Shown: positions 41,918 to 52,362, counted from the stretch's first letter. The stretch is 64,000 nucleotides of DNA from Sugiyamaella lignohabitans (GCF_001640025.1 NC_031671.1:1922001-1986000); one strand, 5' to 3'. Program-made: numbers and translations. The notes: generated by a model not told the origin, from the sequence alone.

Positions 41918-41968
41918 TGCCTCCGGCGGCCGGGCTCCGCCCGGACCCGTTGCTCCGCTTCGCGGAGG
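41918..41968 (+). repeat. Half repeat (left C-type arm, short stems)
   Basis: TGCCTCCGGCGG, CCGGGCTCCGCCCGG, CCGTTGCTCCGCTTCGCGGAG. The first stem is shorter by one pair and has C:G in place of T:A. It remains fully paired. Confidence 0.9.
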
Positions 41969-42688
41969 GATTGGGGGGTATGGTTGGGTTGGGTTGGCAT
42001 CGCGAGTTTTGTTGGTGTTCTTTTTTTTTGAGTGACCGATCTTCACGAGATACATCATCTCGAACAATAAGATTATAGCCTGTGCTGCTGCTTTTTCGGC
42101 TCGCCACGCGTCACAAAGGACTATCGTTTGAATCCTTTTTAGTGCCATTGCTGCGATGGGCTGGCTGCTGGCTGCTTCTCGCGATAGCTGCTGCCGGCAC
42201 AGACTCTGCCCGTGTCGATACACAGGTCGGTCCACCTGCAGACAGACCGTTAGCTCTGGCTCCCGCCACGATCACACTTGCTCCTTCTCCTTCGGTCTGT
42301 CGTATCTGATCTGATCTGATGTGAATCACTCAATTGGCTGGCGACCTGGTCCAAGAGCCTGTCAATGCGTTTTTAGCTTCACCCACTACCATCCCACCTC
42401 CCAGAAGCACCTCCTCTCAAAGTCCTCTCTCTGTGATTCTTTTTCTCCTGCTGCTGCTTCTTCTGCCGATGTCGACCACAGGTCACTTCCAACAACACCA
42501 GCACCAGCACCAGCAGCTGCTGTAGCGTCCAACACACGACCGGCAGCAGACCGGCCGGCAGAAACCCCATGCGCTGCGACGCGGTGCAACGCATCCTTTG
42601 ATTTAAAGTTCGGGTCAAGGCTCGGCCACTCTGCATCGTCCAACGCGCTCCGTGTCCGTTTTCTCGGGATACACTCGCGACCGACGTC

Positions 42689-42830
42689 TGCCTCCGGCGG
42701 CTGGGGCTCCGCCCCAGACCCTGGCTGCTCCTCTCGCTGCGCTCGAGTCGTTCCGTCGACGGTCCCAGTAGCAACTCCTGCGAAGCAGGAGCAACCAGGG
42801 TCTGGGGCGGAGCCCCAGCCGCCGGAGGCA
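42689..42830 (+). repeat. GC-rich palindromic repeat, whole copy (B/A)
   Basis: B hairpin CTCTCGCTGCGCTCGAG left, centre TTCCGTCGACGGTCCCAG, A hairpin right. CACCCCGACTTCCCCC follows the right end. Confidence 0.95.
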
Positions 42831-43406
42831 GCACCCCGACTTCCCCCTGGCACCATGCGTCGACCGCGTCGGGGTGGCTGGTTCATGTAATGTATCCACT
42901 CGCGTCGACAGGTGGTGAGCGCTGTTGGTTTTACTGTAACATGTCAGGATGCAAAAGTTTAATTCACTTGTCTAGGGGCGTTATTGGGTGTTGGGTAGAG
43001 CCCCTGTCATGCGACGGGGCTCTGTCGGTGAAATTGCCAAGCCCTCGGAGAAACTCTTGGTAATAAAGTTCGCCGCTCGCTCGCACGCTCGACGGCCCGT
43101 GTCGGTGGGCAGCCGGTCTGTCTGGGGCTCTTGCGACGTTAGCTCCTGTCCAGTCCCTCGTGTACCTACTTTCTTCTTGGAAAACCACTCGTGTTTCATT
43201 TAAAAATCAGGCATCAATCGCAGTGGCCCTGATCATTGCAGCGATCTCCACCTCGCTCTTCGATGATCGATTATCGGACATTTGCCCGACCTTTTCTACA
43301 CTAACCCACCGCGCGATAGTCGCCGATCAAGAGTAATCCACCCTTCTCCGATCCTGTCTCTCTCTATCGCACGATGCAGGTACTGGTCGCGTCAGGCCCC
43401 TGGGTT

Positions 43407-43468
43407 TGCCTCCGGCATCTGGGGCTCCGCCCCAGACCCCGTGGCTCCTCTCGCTTCGCTCGAGTCGG
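43407..43468 (+). repeat. Half repeat (left B-type arm)
   Basis: TGCCTCCGGCAT (terminal pairing partly lost), CTGGGGCTCCGCCCCAG, B hairpin, then GGGCGTGGGG. Confidence 0.88.
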
Positions 43469-44150
43469 GCGTGGGGGGTGTCAGATTTAATTTTGGCGGT
43501 GTCAGTTCAATAGAGAGCTGTTTTCTTTGCTGTTTGATTGTTTTTTGTCTCGTATCCACTGGTTTGTAAGCGGTTAAATACTGTTACGTGAATTGACAGC
43601 TGTGATCCAAGTACAGTGTCTATGTAGGACGTGTATTACGAAGCAAGTTGGGATAAATCAGCATTCAACTCACACCCTCCATAAGACCAAAAAAGAGAAT
43701 AAACGAAATGACACTCAGACAGAACACAAATTTGATAGTTTCAATGGTGGTACAAATGTGGAAGTTACAGGGGGAGCACCTGCAGCTTCCCCTGAAAAAA
43801 AAGGGTCCTGGCCGATCCATGCGCCCAGAACATGGGGATTAAGCGAGCATCCATGCATGGCAGACGCATGGCAATCACATGACGAGAGTTCAGGAGACGC
43901 CGTCAGGGGACTGACCCCTGAATTTTCGATAAAACCTACGAAAATTCAAGAAAAAAATACAAAAGAACGACAACAGTCCACGGCGAACAAGCTACTCACA
44001 TGATGCAAAAATTCACAACTCGACAGCCCGACTCGCAGCTACCAAATACACCTCTCTTCCCTCTTTCCCCTCACCAGACCCAATAACGGGCACCTCCCTC
44101 TCACTCATCACCCTCCAACTGCATATAAAAACAGGGGACCCCCCTAAACC

Positions 44151-44210
44151 GACTCGAGCGAAGCGAGAGGAGCGGCGGGGTCTGGGGCGGAGCCCCAGCC
44201 GCCGGAGGCA
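44151..44210 (+). repeat. Half repeat (right B-type arm)
   Basis: B hairpin CTCGAGCGAAGCGAGAG, CTGGGGCGGAGCCCCAG, end CCGCCGGAGGCA then GCACCCCACCC. Confidence 0.9.
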
Positions 44211-45081
44211 GCACCCCACCCTCTCGCGCAGACCATGTCAGGGCCTGAAACATGGGTGTGTAGAAAGAGAGGGTGTTGACCCCCTATTGCAACAGGTGCT
44301 CATTCTGAAACAGACATACGTGAGCCGCACGGGATTTATCAGGCAGAAGGTCAGGTCTGTTGTTGATTTTTCTCCTACATGGGTCAAAACCCGTACCCAG
44401 GAGATTATCCGCAAAACGACATAGACTTTCGTGTGCTGCAACAAGGTTTAGACTTGAGACGACCCACTAAAAATTATCTGACAAGAGACATACGCTAGTC
44501 GTCAAACGGTGTGAAGTCAAGTCTAACCTGCCACTGACCTTCCGAGGTTTTGATCAGTTGAATTTTTTTTTTGCTGGTTGACGAGGAAATCTGAAAATAG
44601 CAGTGGTGTATAGTGTGCTGCTTGAGGTCATTTATAGTTATCCCTGAGGTGAGCTGACCTGTAAGATAAGCTCTTTCAGGAGGTCTGGTGTGGTGCTCAA
44701 GCCATAAGATACAAAGCTCTAAGTTGGCGAAGCATTTTTAACTTCTGGGTTTTAGTTGTTGAAGGCGATTTCCAGCCACCAAAAAAAAAAAAAGATTGGA
44801 TAAAAAGGACCGATTGTACTGGGTTATTGCTGGTGATTTCATTGTTAATTTTGTCACGTAGCAAGACATCCGTTGAGTCGCGATTGTTATTCAATAATAG
44901 TCTGGTTCGAGTCTGATCAAGTTGGTTTATATATTTTGAAAAGTCAACAGCTGTTTTTTGAACGTTATCAGTGCGCTCGTGCTGCGCTTGCTTGCGATTT
45001 TAAGGGATAAGTCCTGGACAACACAGAAACACAGAAGCATAAGAGCATTAGAAGTCGTCTGTGGTGGTTGACGTATTCAAA

Positions 45082-46758
45082 ATGGTAGGATTCACAGCGA
45101 AACCAAGAGACAGACTGCCGACTCTTTTTGAGGTTCTCAACAAGAGAACCCAGTCGCCAGTCGACCTGTGGTCGTTCTATGTGTTTATGCGAGAGCAATA
45201 CAGAGGAGTAGACTATCTCGATTTCTGGCTCGATGTCATTCACCATTTGTCGCTATGTAGACACTACGTGCGAGGTCTTCGTCAGAGTATTATGGCCAGT
45301 TCTGAAATCGATGGGTCTAGTAGAGCCTCATCGGTTCTGCTGGATACTTTGATTCAAGACGGAGTACTAGATGATACGGACTCGCATCGACTGTCAGCGT
45401 TTTTACGGGGTGAAGACCCTGCCAACAACGGCACATTATATCGGTTATCAGCACTGCTAGATGCCATGAATTCAAAAGAACAGGGAATTGCAGATTTACA
45501 TGCCCCTGCTTCTCGTACTGATAATTTCATTTCCAGAGTCAATGCCAACGCCAATGCCAATGCTAATGCTAATATCAATTCTAACTCTAATACTCGACGT
45601 ACCCCCAGTGGCAATGTCATTACAAAATCACTGCCACATAATGACGGCGAACTGAGTGATGACGAGTACGATGAAAATGGTATGGAGCGTGAGAAGTTGT
45701 ATTCCCGCAACGAACCTATTGCACCAGGTCCATCATCTGGATTCAGAGGGGTGCCAGATGATGCATATGATGAAGAATCGTTTTATTCGTTTAAAAACCA
45801 ATCGGGGTCTCCAGTAGTAGCATCTCCTACAGGAGCATACGCGCCAAGAGCAGGAACTCCCCAGGCTCGCAACTCGACCAACACTAATCCATTCCGTAAT
45901 TCTCGAGTCTCCACTTCATCCTCAGCACGATACAATGCATTAAATAATAGCTCGCCCAACTCGGCAGCACGATCCTCGCCATCTCGTGGCCAAGTGCCTG
46001 GATTCAGCGCTAATGTCACCAACGCACCCACCTCGAACCTGTCACATTTTGCTTCACCACCTAATATTCATAATAGCAGTGGCCAGGGATCCAGGGCTTC
46101 TGCTGCCGAGACTATTGAAAGACTGTTCCCACGACGGGCTGGTGATATCACCGACGGAACAAACTATGTGACCCGTCAAGATATCCGACAGTCGTCGCAT
46201 CGCATTCTCGTCACGTATTTCATGCCAGGAGCAGAAAAGGAGATTGTCATGCCCGACCGCATCCTCAAAGCCGCTAAACATGCCATTGAAGTCGAAGGTC
46301 GAGACGACCCTGAAGTGTTTGATGAAGCTAGAGAGTACGCATTCCAAGCCATGGAGCGCGAGGCCTTCCCAAGTTTTCTGGCCGCTCGAGCCCTTGGTAA
46401 CCTGACCCCTACCGGGTCACTCATACGGCTCATAGTGGGTCTGGTGGCTCTTTTTGCTGCATTTTGGATCGCATTTGTGTTCATTCTGCTCGACTGGAAG
46501 CCCAAAGTCACCCGACTATGGCTCATTCTGCCTGCTGCCGTGGCGGCCTACGGCATCTTCTCCTCGCTATACAACCTCGACCCGCTCATGGCTCTGGCCG
46601 GGTTCAGCGAGGCCTCTGCCCGGTCCGTGGTTCGCATCAAAGAGCCCTACGTGCGCCAGCTGCTCACCAAACGGTCTCTCTACGTCCTGTGCGTGCTCAT
46701 CATCGTCACCGCCTGTTTTGTACTAATCTTCGCGCTCGTCCCGGGCCACCGTCTCTAA
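45082..46758 (+). CDS. RAX1: RGS-domain membrane protein Rax1
   Basis: 558 codons from the ATG at 45082 (a GTG 21 bp upstream is in frame but not a start here). The N-terminus begins an RGS-type domain (LPTLFEVLNKRTQSPVDLWSFYVFMREQ, YLDFWLDVIHHLSL) that is interrupted by about 260 low-complexity residues, including a run of Asn-Ala dipeptides (about 153-165), and resumes at ILVTYFMPGAEKEIVMPD to FEAMERE-like FQAMEREAFPSFL. Three hydrophobic segments follow near 460-480, 488-508 and 535-555. This is the Rax1 layout. Rax1 forms a complex with Rax2 that marks earlier division sites for bipolar budding. Yeast Rax1 is 435 residues. The extra length is in the low-complexity insert. Two half repeats lie just past the stop. 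Confidence 0.9.
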   Translation: MVGFTAKPRDRLPTLFEVLNKRTQSPVDLWSFYVFMREQYRGVDYLDFWLDVIHHLSLCRHYVRGLRQSIMASSEIDGSSRASSVLLDTLIQDGVLDDTDSHRLSAFLRGEDPANNGTLYRLSALLDAMNSKEQGIADLHAPASRTDNFISRVNANANANANANINSNSNTRRTPSGNVITKSLPHNDGELSDDEYDENGMEREKLYSRNEPIAPGPSSGFRGVPDDAYDEESFYSFKNQSGSPVVASPTGAYAPRAGTPQARNSTNTNPFRNSRVSTSSSARYNALNNSSPNSAARSSPSRGQVPGFSANVTNAPTSNLSHFASPPNIHNSSGQGSRASAAETIERLFPRRAGDITDGTNYVTRQDIRQSSHRILVTYFMPGAEKEIVMPDRILKAAKHAIEVEGRDDPEVFDEAREYAFQAMEREAFPSFLAARALGNLTPTGSLIRLIVGLVALFAAFWIAFVFILLDWKPKVTRLWLILPAAVAAYGIFSSLYNLDPLMALAGFSEASARSVVRIKEPYVRQLLTKRSLYVLCVLIIVTACFVLIFALVPGHRL

Positions 46759-46822
46759 AATTCTAACCTTCTTTCTGTATCAACCCACACACCTCCCAGG
46801 GGGCATCCACGGGGGGTCCACA

Positions 46823-46980
46823 TGCCTCCGGCGGCTGGGGCTCCGCCCCAGACCCTGGTTGCTCCTCTCGCTTCGCTCGAGTCGGGCCTCGTCACCCTTC
46901 CACAAGGGGGGGTCCAAATGCCTCCGGCGGCTGGGGCTCCGCCCCAGACCCTGGCTGCTCCTCTCGCTTCACTCGAGTAG
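46823..46980 (+). repeat. Tandem array: two 96-bp units, left B-type half repeats
   Basis: Halves at 46823-46885 and 46919-46980, each preceded by GGGGGTCCACA or GGGGGTCCAAA. The second B hairpin is decaying (CTCTCGCTTCACTCGAG). The first unit starts 65 bp after the RAX1 stop. Confidence 0.94.
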
Positions 46981-47289
46981 GGCGTGTATCCAACAGATAT
47001 TAACCAGGGCCATGAAAAAAACTTCACATACGAACTCTATCGAATACAGGGTGTTACGAAAAGAGAGAAAGCCCAGGAGGGATGCTGCCAGGTACGGATA
47101 TCATAGTATTTTTAGAAGACCACGAAGATGTACGAACAAGCTCTTTATAGGCCCTAATATTAGCATCAAATTAATATCACCTACTAAATGTGGTGGAACT
47201 TCTACAGCTGGACCACTATATGATTGTATCCTAGATGAAGGGGATATCAGAAAAGAATATACAAATAAGTTTTTTGGAAGTCCTGGCAA

Positions 47290-47434
47290 CTCCTGCGAAG
47301 CAAGAGCCCCGGGGTCTGGGGCTCCGCCCCAGCCGCCGGAGGCATTGTGGCCCCCAAGTTGTCACCAGGGTCCTGAAATCTCCTGCGAAGCAGGAGCCAC
47401 GGGGTCTGGGGCGAAGCCCCAGCCGCCGGAGGCA
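47290..47434 (-). repeat. Tandem array: two 90-bp units, A-type half repeats
   Basis: Halves at 47290-47344 and 47380-47434, read on the plus strand as right arms. The first has loop TCC (CTGGGGCTCCGCCCCAG) where right arms normally have a purine loop such as GGA, as if the hairpin had flipped. The second has loop GAA. The terminal end faces the ELL1 stop 116 bp away. Confidence 0.94.
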
Positions 47435-47549
47435 TCGTGAACCCCCGGTGACCCGGGTGACTTGAGGGTAGAAGTAGGAAATAAATATTTAATATAGTAT
47501 ATATCAACAAAATGCAGGAGTAATGAGTGTCAGGAAGGCCAAACAGGGA

Positions 47550-49870
47550 TTAGATAGAAGTTTTTTTCATTTTGGGGGAGCTCGCCCACAGGAGCTGTTT
47601 CCAGGACTCGAGATCGCGGTGCATGGACAGCAGACGCTGGATGTCGGACTTGGGTCGCTTGCCGCGTGCGGACAGCACCGAGTAGAGCTTGGCGTACTCG
47701 GAGTAAGTGTCTCTGAACTTGCGGGCCAATTCGAAAAGGTCACCCTCGGAAGCTGGCTGCTGCAGCTTGGATGTGGTGGGTGTGGACGAACGAGCGACTT
47801 TGCGAACTTTGGCATCGGAAGAAGAGGACGACGAGATTCCAGAGGCTGCGGCCTTGCGTTTAACAGGCGCGCCATTAGAACTCGTTGTTCCATTTGTAAT
47901 AGTTCCAGGACTGCTGGTGTTCGCGTGGTGCATCGCTGCTACTTTTAGACTGGGTGATGAAGTGGGTCGGGGTGTTGAAACGTTATTCACAGGAGTTCCA
48001 GACCTAGGTGTATTATGAGCGCTGTTAAACGAGGTGCCAGTACCAGTTATAACTTCATAGTCTGCAGACTCCTCGTCAGAGTCTCGAACATATTCGGCAG
48101 ATTTAATTTTCTTGCTCGATGAGGTGCTCGAGGTGGTGCTGTTGTGGTTATTGTTTCGAGTGGGAGATGGAGACGAGGTTGCTGCTCGTGGTGTGCTTGC
48201 TCCAGATGAAACAAGTTTCTTGGTCCCTTTACCGTTGCTTTTCAGTATAGCACCTACTATTTTTTTAGCAGTAGATGTGCTGGATGGGTTCTTTTCAGGG
48301 TCGCCATAAACTATAGGACTACCATTAGCAACAGCATTCAGACTGCTGGACGAGGAGGAACTGGAAATAGGAGTGGATGCTCGACCATTAGGCACAGAAC
48401 TAGAACTGCCAGTGCTAGCAGATCCATTTGAGCCCGAGTTACCTGAACCACCAGTACCAGTAGTATTAGTACTTGTAGTACCAGTGGTTGTAGAGCTGGT
48501 GCTGGTGGCAGCAGAAGCATCAGAACCGGGTTTAGGAGGTCGCAGTTTGGGGTCTATGATATTCCGTCTGGCCGAGTGATCAGGTGGATAGTGTAATCTA
48601 TCAAAGGCCTCGATAGAACTAGCAATAATTCTGGATCGCTCAACAGTGCTGTAATGTTTCCATTCCCATACTCGAAGGTCTTTATACCTGTTATCAGCCA
48701 GACAGTACTGAGTATTAGCACCAGAACCGCCCGATTCTTTACCATGTTCGTGAAGAATAGCTTCTACTTCAGCCAGCGGCAAATGAGTTCGTGACGAGAT
48801 AGCTGATACGGTATTTGGACCGAGAGCAAGCAGATGGAGCACTCTCATGGTCCCCGACAACAGCGACATGGACGAGAGCGGTTTTTTGGACGTGGTCATA
48901 CTGGCCAAAGATTTGGACGCAGACGATGACGAAGAAGATGCAGATGCAGATGCAGAAGACGACAACGACGTCGCAGAGGTCGACGAAGCAGACAATGAAG
49001 AAGAAGAAGAAGACGAAGAAGACGGGTTGTATGCAGAGAAATTAGGAGACGCCGAGCCCGTGCCAAACGAAGAGGGTGATCCTGGTAAACTGCGTGAACC
49101 GTTCGGTCCATTTGAACCGGTGACAGCAGCAGCGGCAGCTTTAGCAGCCGAAGTGCCAGTCAAAGCTGGACTATTACCCAGACCCGAGCTCGACCCCGAA
49201 CCAGCTCCAGCGCCCATAGGACGACGAATACCGGCTGCCGAATTTGGCCGTTTCATCGACTTGACATCGGACCCGACTCCACTGAGCAAGATCGCGCGAT
49301 GCGACTCCTTCTCCTTCTGCAAAACGTCATTCTGGCTCCGCAGTTTAGACGTCATAGCACTATCATTATTTGACCGTCGCACCGTCACCCGATGCGTCAC
49401 CTTCCCCACATGCTGGTACCCTTCACCACCTCCTCTCCGGAACAGGTCCACATACGATGCTTCCGGGATACTGGTGGCACCAAAAGACTGGTCACCGACT
49501 CTCAATTCCTGGGGTACTGTTAGTTCTGCGGGGTCAGGGGGAGGGGAGGTCTGCCTCCGGCGGCTGGGGCTCCGCCCCAGACCCTGGTTGCTCCTCTCGC
49601 TGCGCTCGAGTCGTTTCGTCGACGGGCCCGGCAAAACTCCTGCAAAGCAGGAGCAACCAGGGTCTGGGGCGGAGCCCCAGCCGCCGGAGGCACGCGGGCC
49701 ACCGCGGTACTTACCCATTTGTCGCCGAAGTGGAACTTGACGCCAGTGCCGTTGCTGCTGGCAATGGCAGCCAGCGCCTCGGGCGTCAGTTTCATGTAGA
49801 TGGCCGAGGGGACCGGGCTGGTGCCCGATTTGTACGGGTTCAGCACCGTCTCAGACAGGTTGACTGACAT
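47550..49870 (-). CDS. ELL1: RNA polymerase II elongation factor ELL (fungal Ell1), two exons
   Basis: Exon 1 is 49870-49715 (52 codons) and exon 2 is 49508-47550, giving 704 residues. The 206-nt intron (49714-49509) has donor GTAAGT, branch ACTAAC and acceptor CCAG. Splicing joins KFHFGDKW to ELRVGDQSFG. The N-terminus reads as the ELL domain (VNLSETVLNPYKSG, AIYMKLTPEALAAI, FRRGGGEGYQHVGKVTHRVTV), followed by a Ser/Ala-rich part, a winged-helix-like region (MRVLHLLALGPNTVSAISSRTHLPLAEVEAIL), a long Ser/Thr linker, and a C-terminal occludin-like domain (FRDTYSEYAKLYSVLSARG, DLESWKQLLW). ELL suppresses Pol II pausing. In fission yeast Ell1 works with Eaf1. Saccharomyces cerevisiae lacks it. 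A whole palindromic repeat fills most of the intron. Confidence 0.85.
49552..49692 (+). repeat. GC-rich palindromic repeat inside ELL1 intron (B/A)
   Basis: 141 of 206 intron bases. GGGGGAGGGGAGGTC outside the left end, B hairpin left, A hairpin right (CTCCTGCAAAGCAGGAG, loop variant). Confidence 0.95.
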
Positions 49871-50984
49871 GGCGGTTGTTCAGTGGTATGCAAAAATGAT
49901 AATTTCGTTCGTCCCTCGGGTGTTGGCTCGTCTTCGGACTACTACAACAGAACGTCACCGGTTCACCACAGGCAGAATGTTGTCTGTGAAGATGAGTGTG
50001 AATGTGAATTAGTGAGTGTGTATGGGTGTATTGTGCTTCGGACAATGTCCGTGCAAGTGTCGACTCGAACAGGGTCCAGACCCTGAACTCGGATTCTGTC
50101 TGTCTGTTGGCGGCTGTCAGGCTCGTTTCCTGATTCCAGCTGCCAGCGGGTCGTGGTTTCGCTAGAATATTCTCAGAGCAGTTCCAGCTCAGTTCGGTTC
50201 TGTTTATTCAATTCAGTAGCTCAGTTTAGTTCAATTCAGCCTTTCTGCTCTATTTTGTGATATTGATGCTCTGATGTTCTGATGCTCTGATGCTTGATGA
50301 TGTGATATGACCAGTGATTGACGCTAGTACCGACAATGACTCTCTCTGTCTTTCTCTTTCTTTTTCTTTCTTTCTTCTTTCTGTTATTATCTTATTTTTT
50401 ATCTTTTTCCTAAAGAGCCAGGGATGCTTTCTTCTGAATGTTCGTCGAAGCGCTGTATATCGCTTCTACAGAAAGTGGGACGAGCGAGAGCCAGCTGCTG
50501 ACTGCCCACTTACTCAACTGGAACAAATTAGTAGCACCAGCAAATGCCTTTTTCTTTACTGGTAGAATTCCGAATTCTGGCTTGAAATATCCCAACTTCT
50601 GGCGGTCCGCAAATGCTAGATCAGCCACTTGAATCTCGTAGCACTAACAAATAACAATCGAAAATCCACCACAAGTTCCCGGATGTTAAAACCAAAATAA
50701 TGTTATAACCAATCTGTTTCAGATCTACCTTTTCGTCTGTCACCCGCTACCCACGCTGGCTCGCTGACTCTGCAGACTATCCTATCCAGGCCAACTGCTG
50801 CTGCCTGCCTGCCTTTCTGTCTGCCTGACAAGTCCGGTTACCGTAGCTGCAGTCCTAACCCCCCACCATCCACCACCGTAATCGGCCTGTATCTCCCACC
50901 GGGACGACCGCCATGCAGTTATAAATAAACAGACTCTACCGTGAAATCGGCTTGGCGCCGGCGGGTCTCCTTGGGGGGTCAGGC

Positions 50985-51124
50985 TGCCTCCGGCGGCTGG
51001 GGCTCCGCCCCAGACCCTGGTTGCTCCTGCTTCGCAGGAGTTTTTCGGGGTTGGAGACGAAACCGACTCGAGCCGAGCGAGAGGAGCAGCGGGATCTAGG
51101 GCGGGGCCCCAGCCGCCGGAGGCA
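50985..51124 (+). repeat. GC-rich palindromic repeat, whole copy (A/B)
   Basis: A hairpin left, B hairpin right. CTTGGGGGGTCAGGC precedes and GTCTGGCCCCCTC follows. Right stem slightly decayed (CTAGGGCGGGGCCCCAG). Confidence 0.94.
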
Positions 51125-51319
51125 GTCTGGCCCCCTCGGGTCCAAAGCCCAAATCCTACTGGTACATATGCCATGCACGTCGCTCTGCAGCGTGGACAAT
51201 CAGCCAGGCCAAACTGGGTGGCCTATCCCATGCCCCTCCCCTCCACCGCCAGCGGGGCCTGCTTGTAACGGGCTAGCGGCGGTAATCACGCTACAGGGCA
51301 CCGGGAGGGGGAGGGGGTC

Positions 51320-51455
51320 TGCCTCCGGCGACTGGGGCTCCACCCCAGACCCTGGTTGCTCCTCTCGCTGTGCTCGAGTCGGGCTTGAGGGTCGCAGCAA
51401 CTCCTGCGAAGCAGGAGCCACGGGGTCTGGGGCAGAGCCCCAGCAGCCGGAGGCA
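51320..51455 (+). repeat. GC-rich palindromic repeat, whole copy (B/A), some decay
   Basis: TGCCTCCGGCGA, CTGGGGCTCCACCCCAG, B hairpin CTCTCGCTGTGCTCGAG left. A hairpin right, CCAGCAGCCGGAGGCA at the end. A G-run lies outside the left end. Confidence 0.93.
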
Positions 51456-51460
51456 CAACC

Positions 51461-51490
51461 TGTCAGACATAGCTATCCTTCGACCTTACA
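51461..51490. mobile_element. 30-bp LTR relic with 5-bp target duplication
   Basis: Starts TGTCAGACATAGCT and ends ATCCTTCGACCTTACA, the same ends as the 255-bp LTR at 61668-61922, with everything between deleted. Flanked on both sides by CAACC (51456-51460 and 51491-51495). The left duplication abuts the end of the repeat at 51455. Confidence 0.85.
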
Positions 51491-51612
51491 CAACCCAGGG
51501 CCCGTGGTTGCGGTGATGGTGGTGGAGGAGCATGCAGCGACCGCCGCGATCCGATGGCCGGCGTGGTGGGGCGGTGGGCAGGGCGATCGAGGCCAGTGGG
51601 GGGATGGCTTGC

Positions 51613-51752
51613 TGCCTCCGGCGGCTGGGGCTCCGCCCCAGACCCCGTTGCTCCTCTCGCTCCGCTCGAGTCGGTTTCGTCTCCAACCCCGAAAAACTCC
51701 TGCGAAGCAGGAGCAACCAGGGTCTGGGGCGGAGCCCCAGCCGCCGGAGGCA
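51613..51752 (+). repeat. GC-rich palindromic repeat, whole copy (B/A)
   Basis: B hairpin CTCTCGCTCCGCTCGAG left, A hairpin right, CATCCCCCTCCC after the right end. Confidence 0.95.
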
Positions 51753-52219
51753 CATCCCCCTCCCGTGCCGTGGGGGACCACACGGACTTGCCAAACTGGG
51801 TAGGATACGCACGTACCGTAACCGTACGAAATGGCTAACCACGAACAATTAAAATAAAAATAATTAAAAATAAAATAATAAAATAATATAATTTTGGGTG
51901 GATGCATTTTAAGTGGAGAAAGCGTGGCCTGTCAGTTGTTGGGTGGACAGAAAGAGAGGGGGAAATACGAAAGTGACTAACGGTGTCCGGGATAGTCTGA
52001 CGCTGATGCTGATAAATCACCGTCTCACTACCAAAATTGCACCTATCACCCAGGTGACCGGCCCGTAACCTTCTCACTGGCGAACCGAGATGGTTCAGCC
52101 CAGAAATTTTTTTTTATTTTTTTTTCAGGCTCCTCTCTTTTTTTCTCGCTATTGCATACGAACCCGCTCGCCGACCTCTGCACCCGGGGGAACTCGCCGA
52201 GCTCACGGGTGCGGGTGCC

Positions 52220-52362
52220 TGCCTCCGGCGGCTGGGGCTCCGCCCCAGACCCCGCTGCTCCTCTCGCTTCGCTCGAGTCGTTTTTCGTCTCCGGTCCCAG
52301 CAAAAACTCCTGCGAAGCAGGAGCAACCAGGGTCTGGGGCGGAGCCCCAGCCGCCGGAGGCA
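52220..52362 (+). repeat. GC-rich palindromic repeat, whole copy (B/A)
   Basis: B hairpin left, centre CGTCTCCGGTCCCAGC, A hairpin right, GATTCCCCCCCTCCCCC after the right end. Confidence 0.95.

Larger units (their letters stand above)
41918..45081. other. Gene-poor interval with four repeat copies
   Basis: No supported gene. Copies at 41918, 42689, 43407 and 44151. Open frames at 42321-42890 (both strands) run through a repeat. Two overlapping frames of 72 and 74 codons at about 42964-43199 are unsupported. Confidence 0.5.
46759..47549. other. Convergent intergenic with four half-repeat units
   Basis: Between RAX1 and ELL1 stops. B-type pair near RAX1, A-type pair near ELL1, each with its terminal end towards the nearer gene. 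The middle (46985-47285) has no supported gene. Confidence 0.7.

Noticed and set aside
42321..42890. Long open frames on both strands (up to 189 codons)
   Set aside because: Much of the length is the palindromic repeat at 42689-42830. The remainder has no domain.
42964..43199. Two overlapping minus-strand frames of 72 and 74 codons
   Set aside because: Neither is recognised, they exclude each other, and there is no splice or conservation evidence. Left uncalled.
45061..45081. Seven-codon upstream extension of RAX1
   Set aside because: It starts with GTG. The ATG at 45082 is the first methionine and gives the family-like N-terminus.
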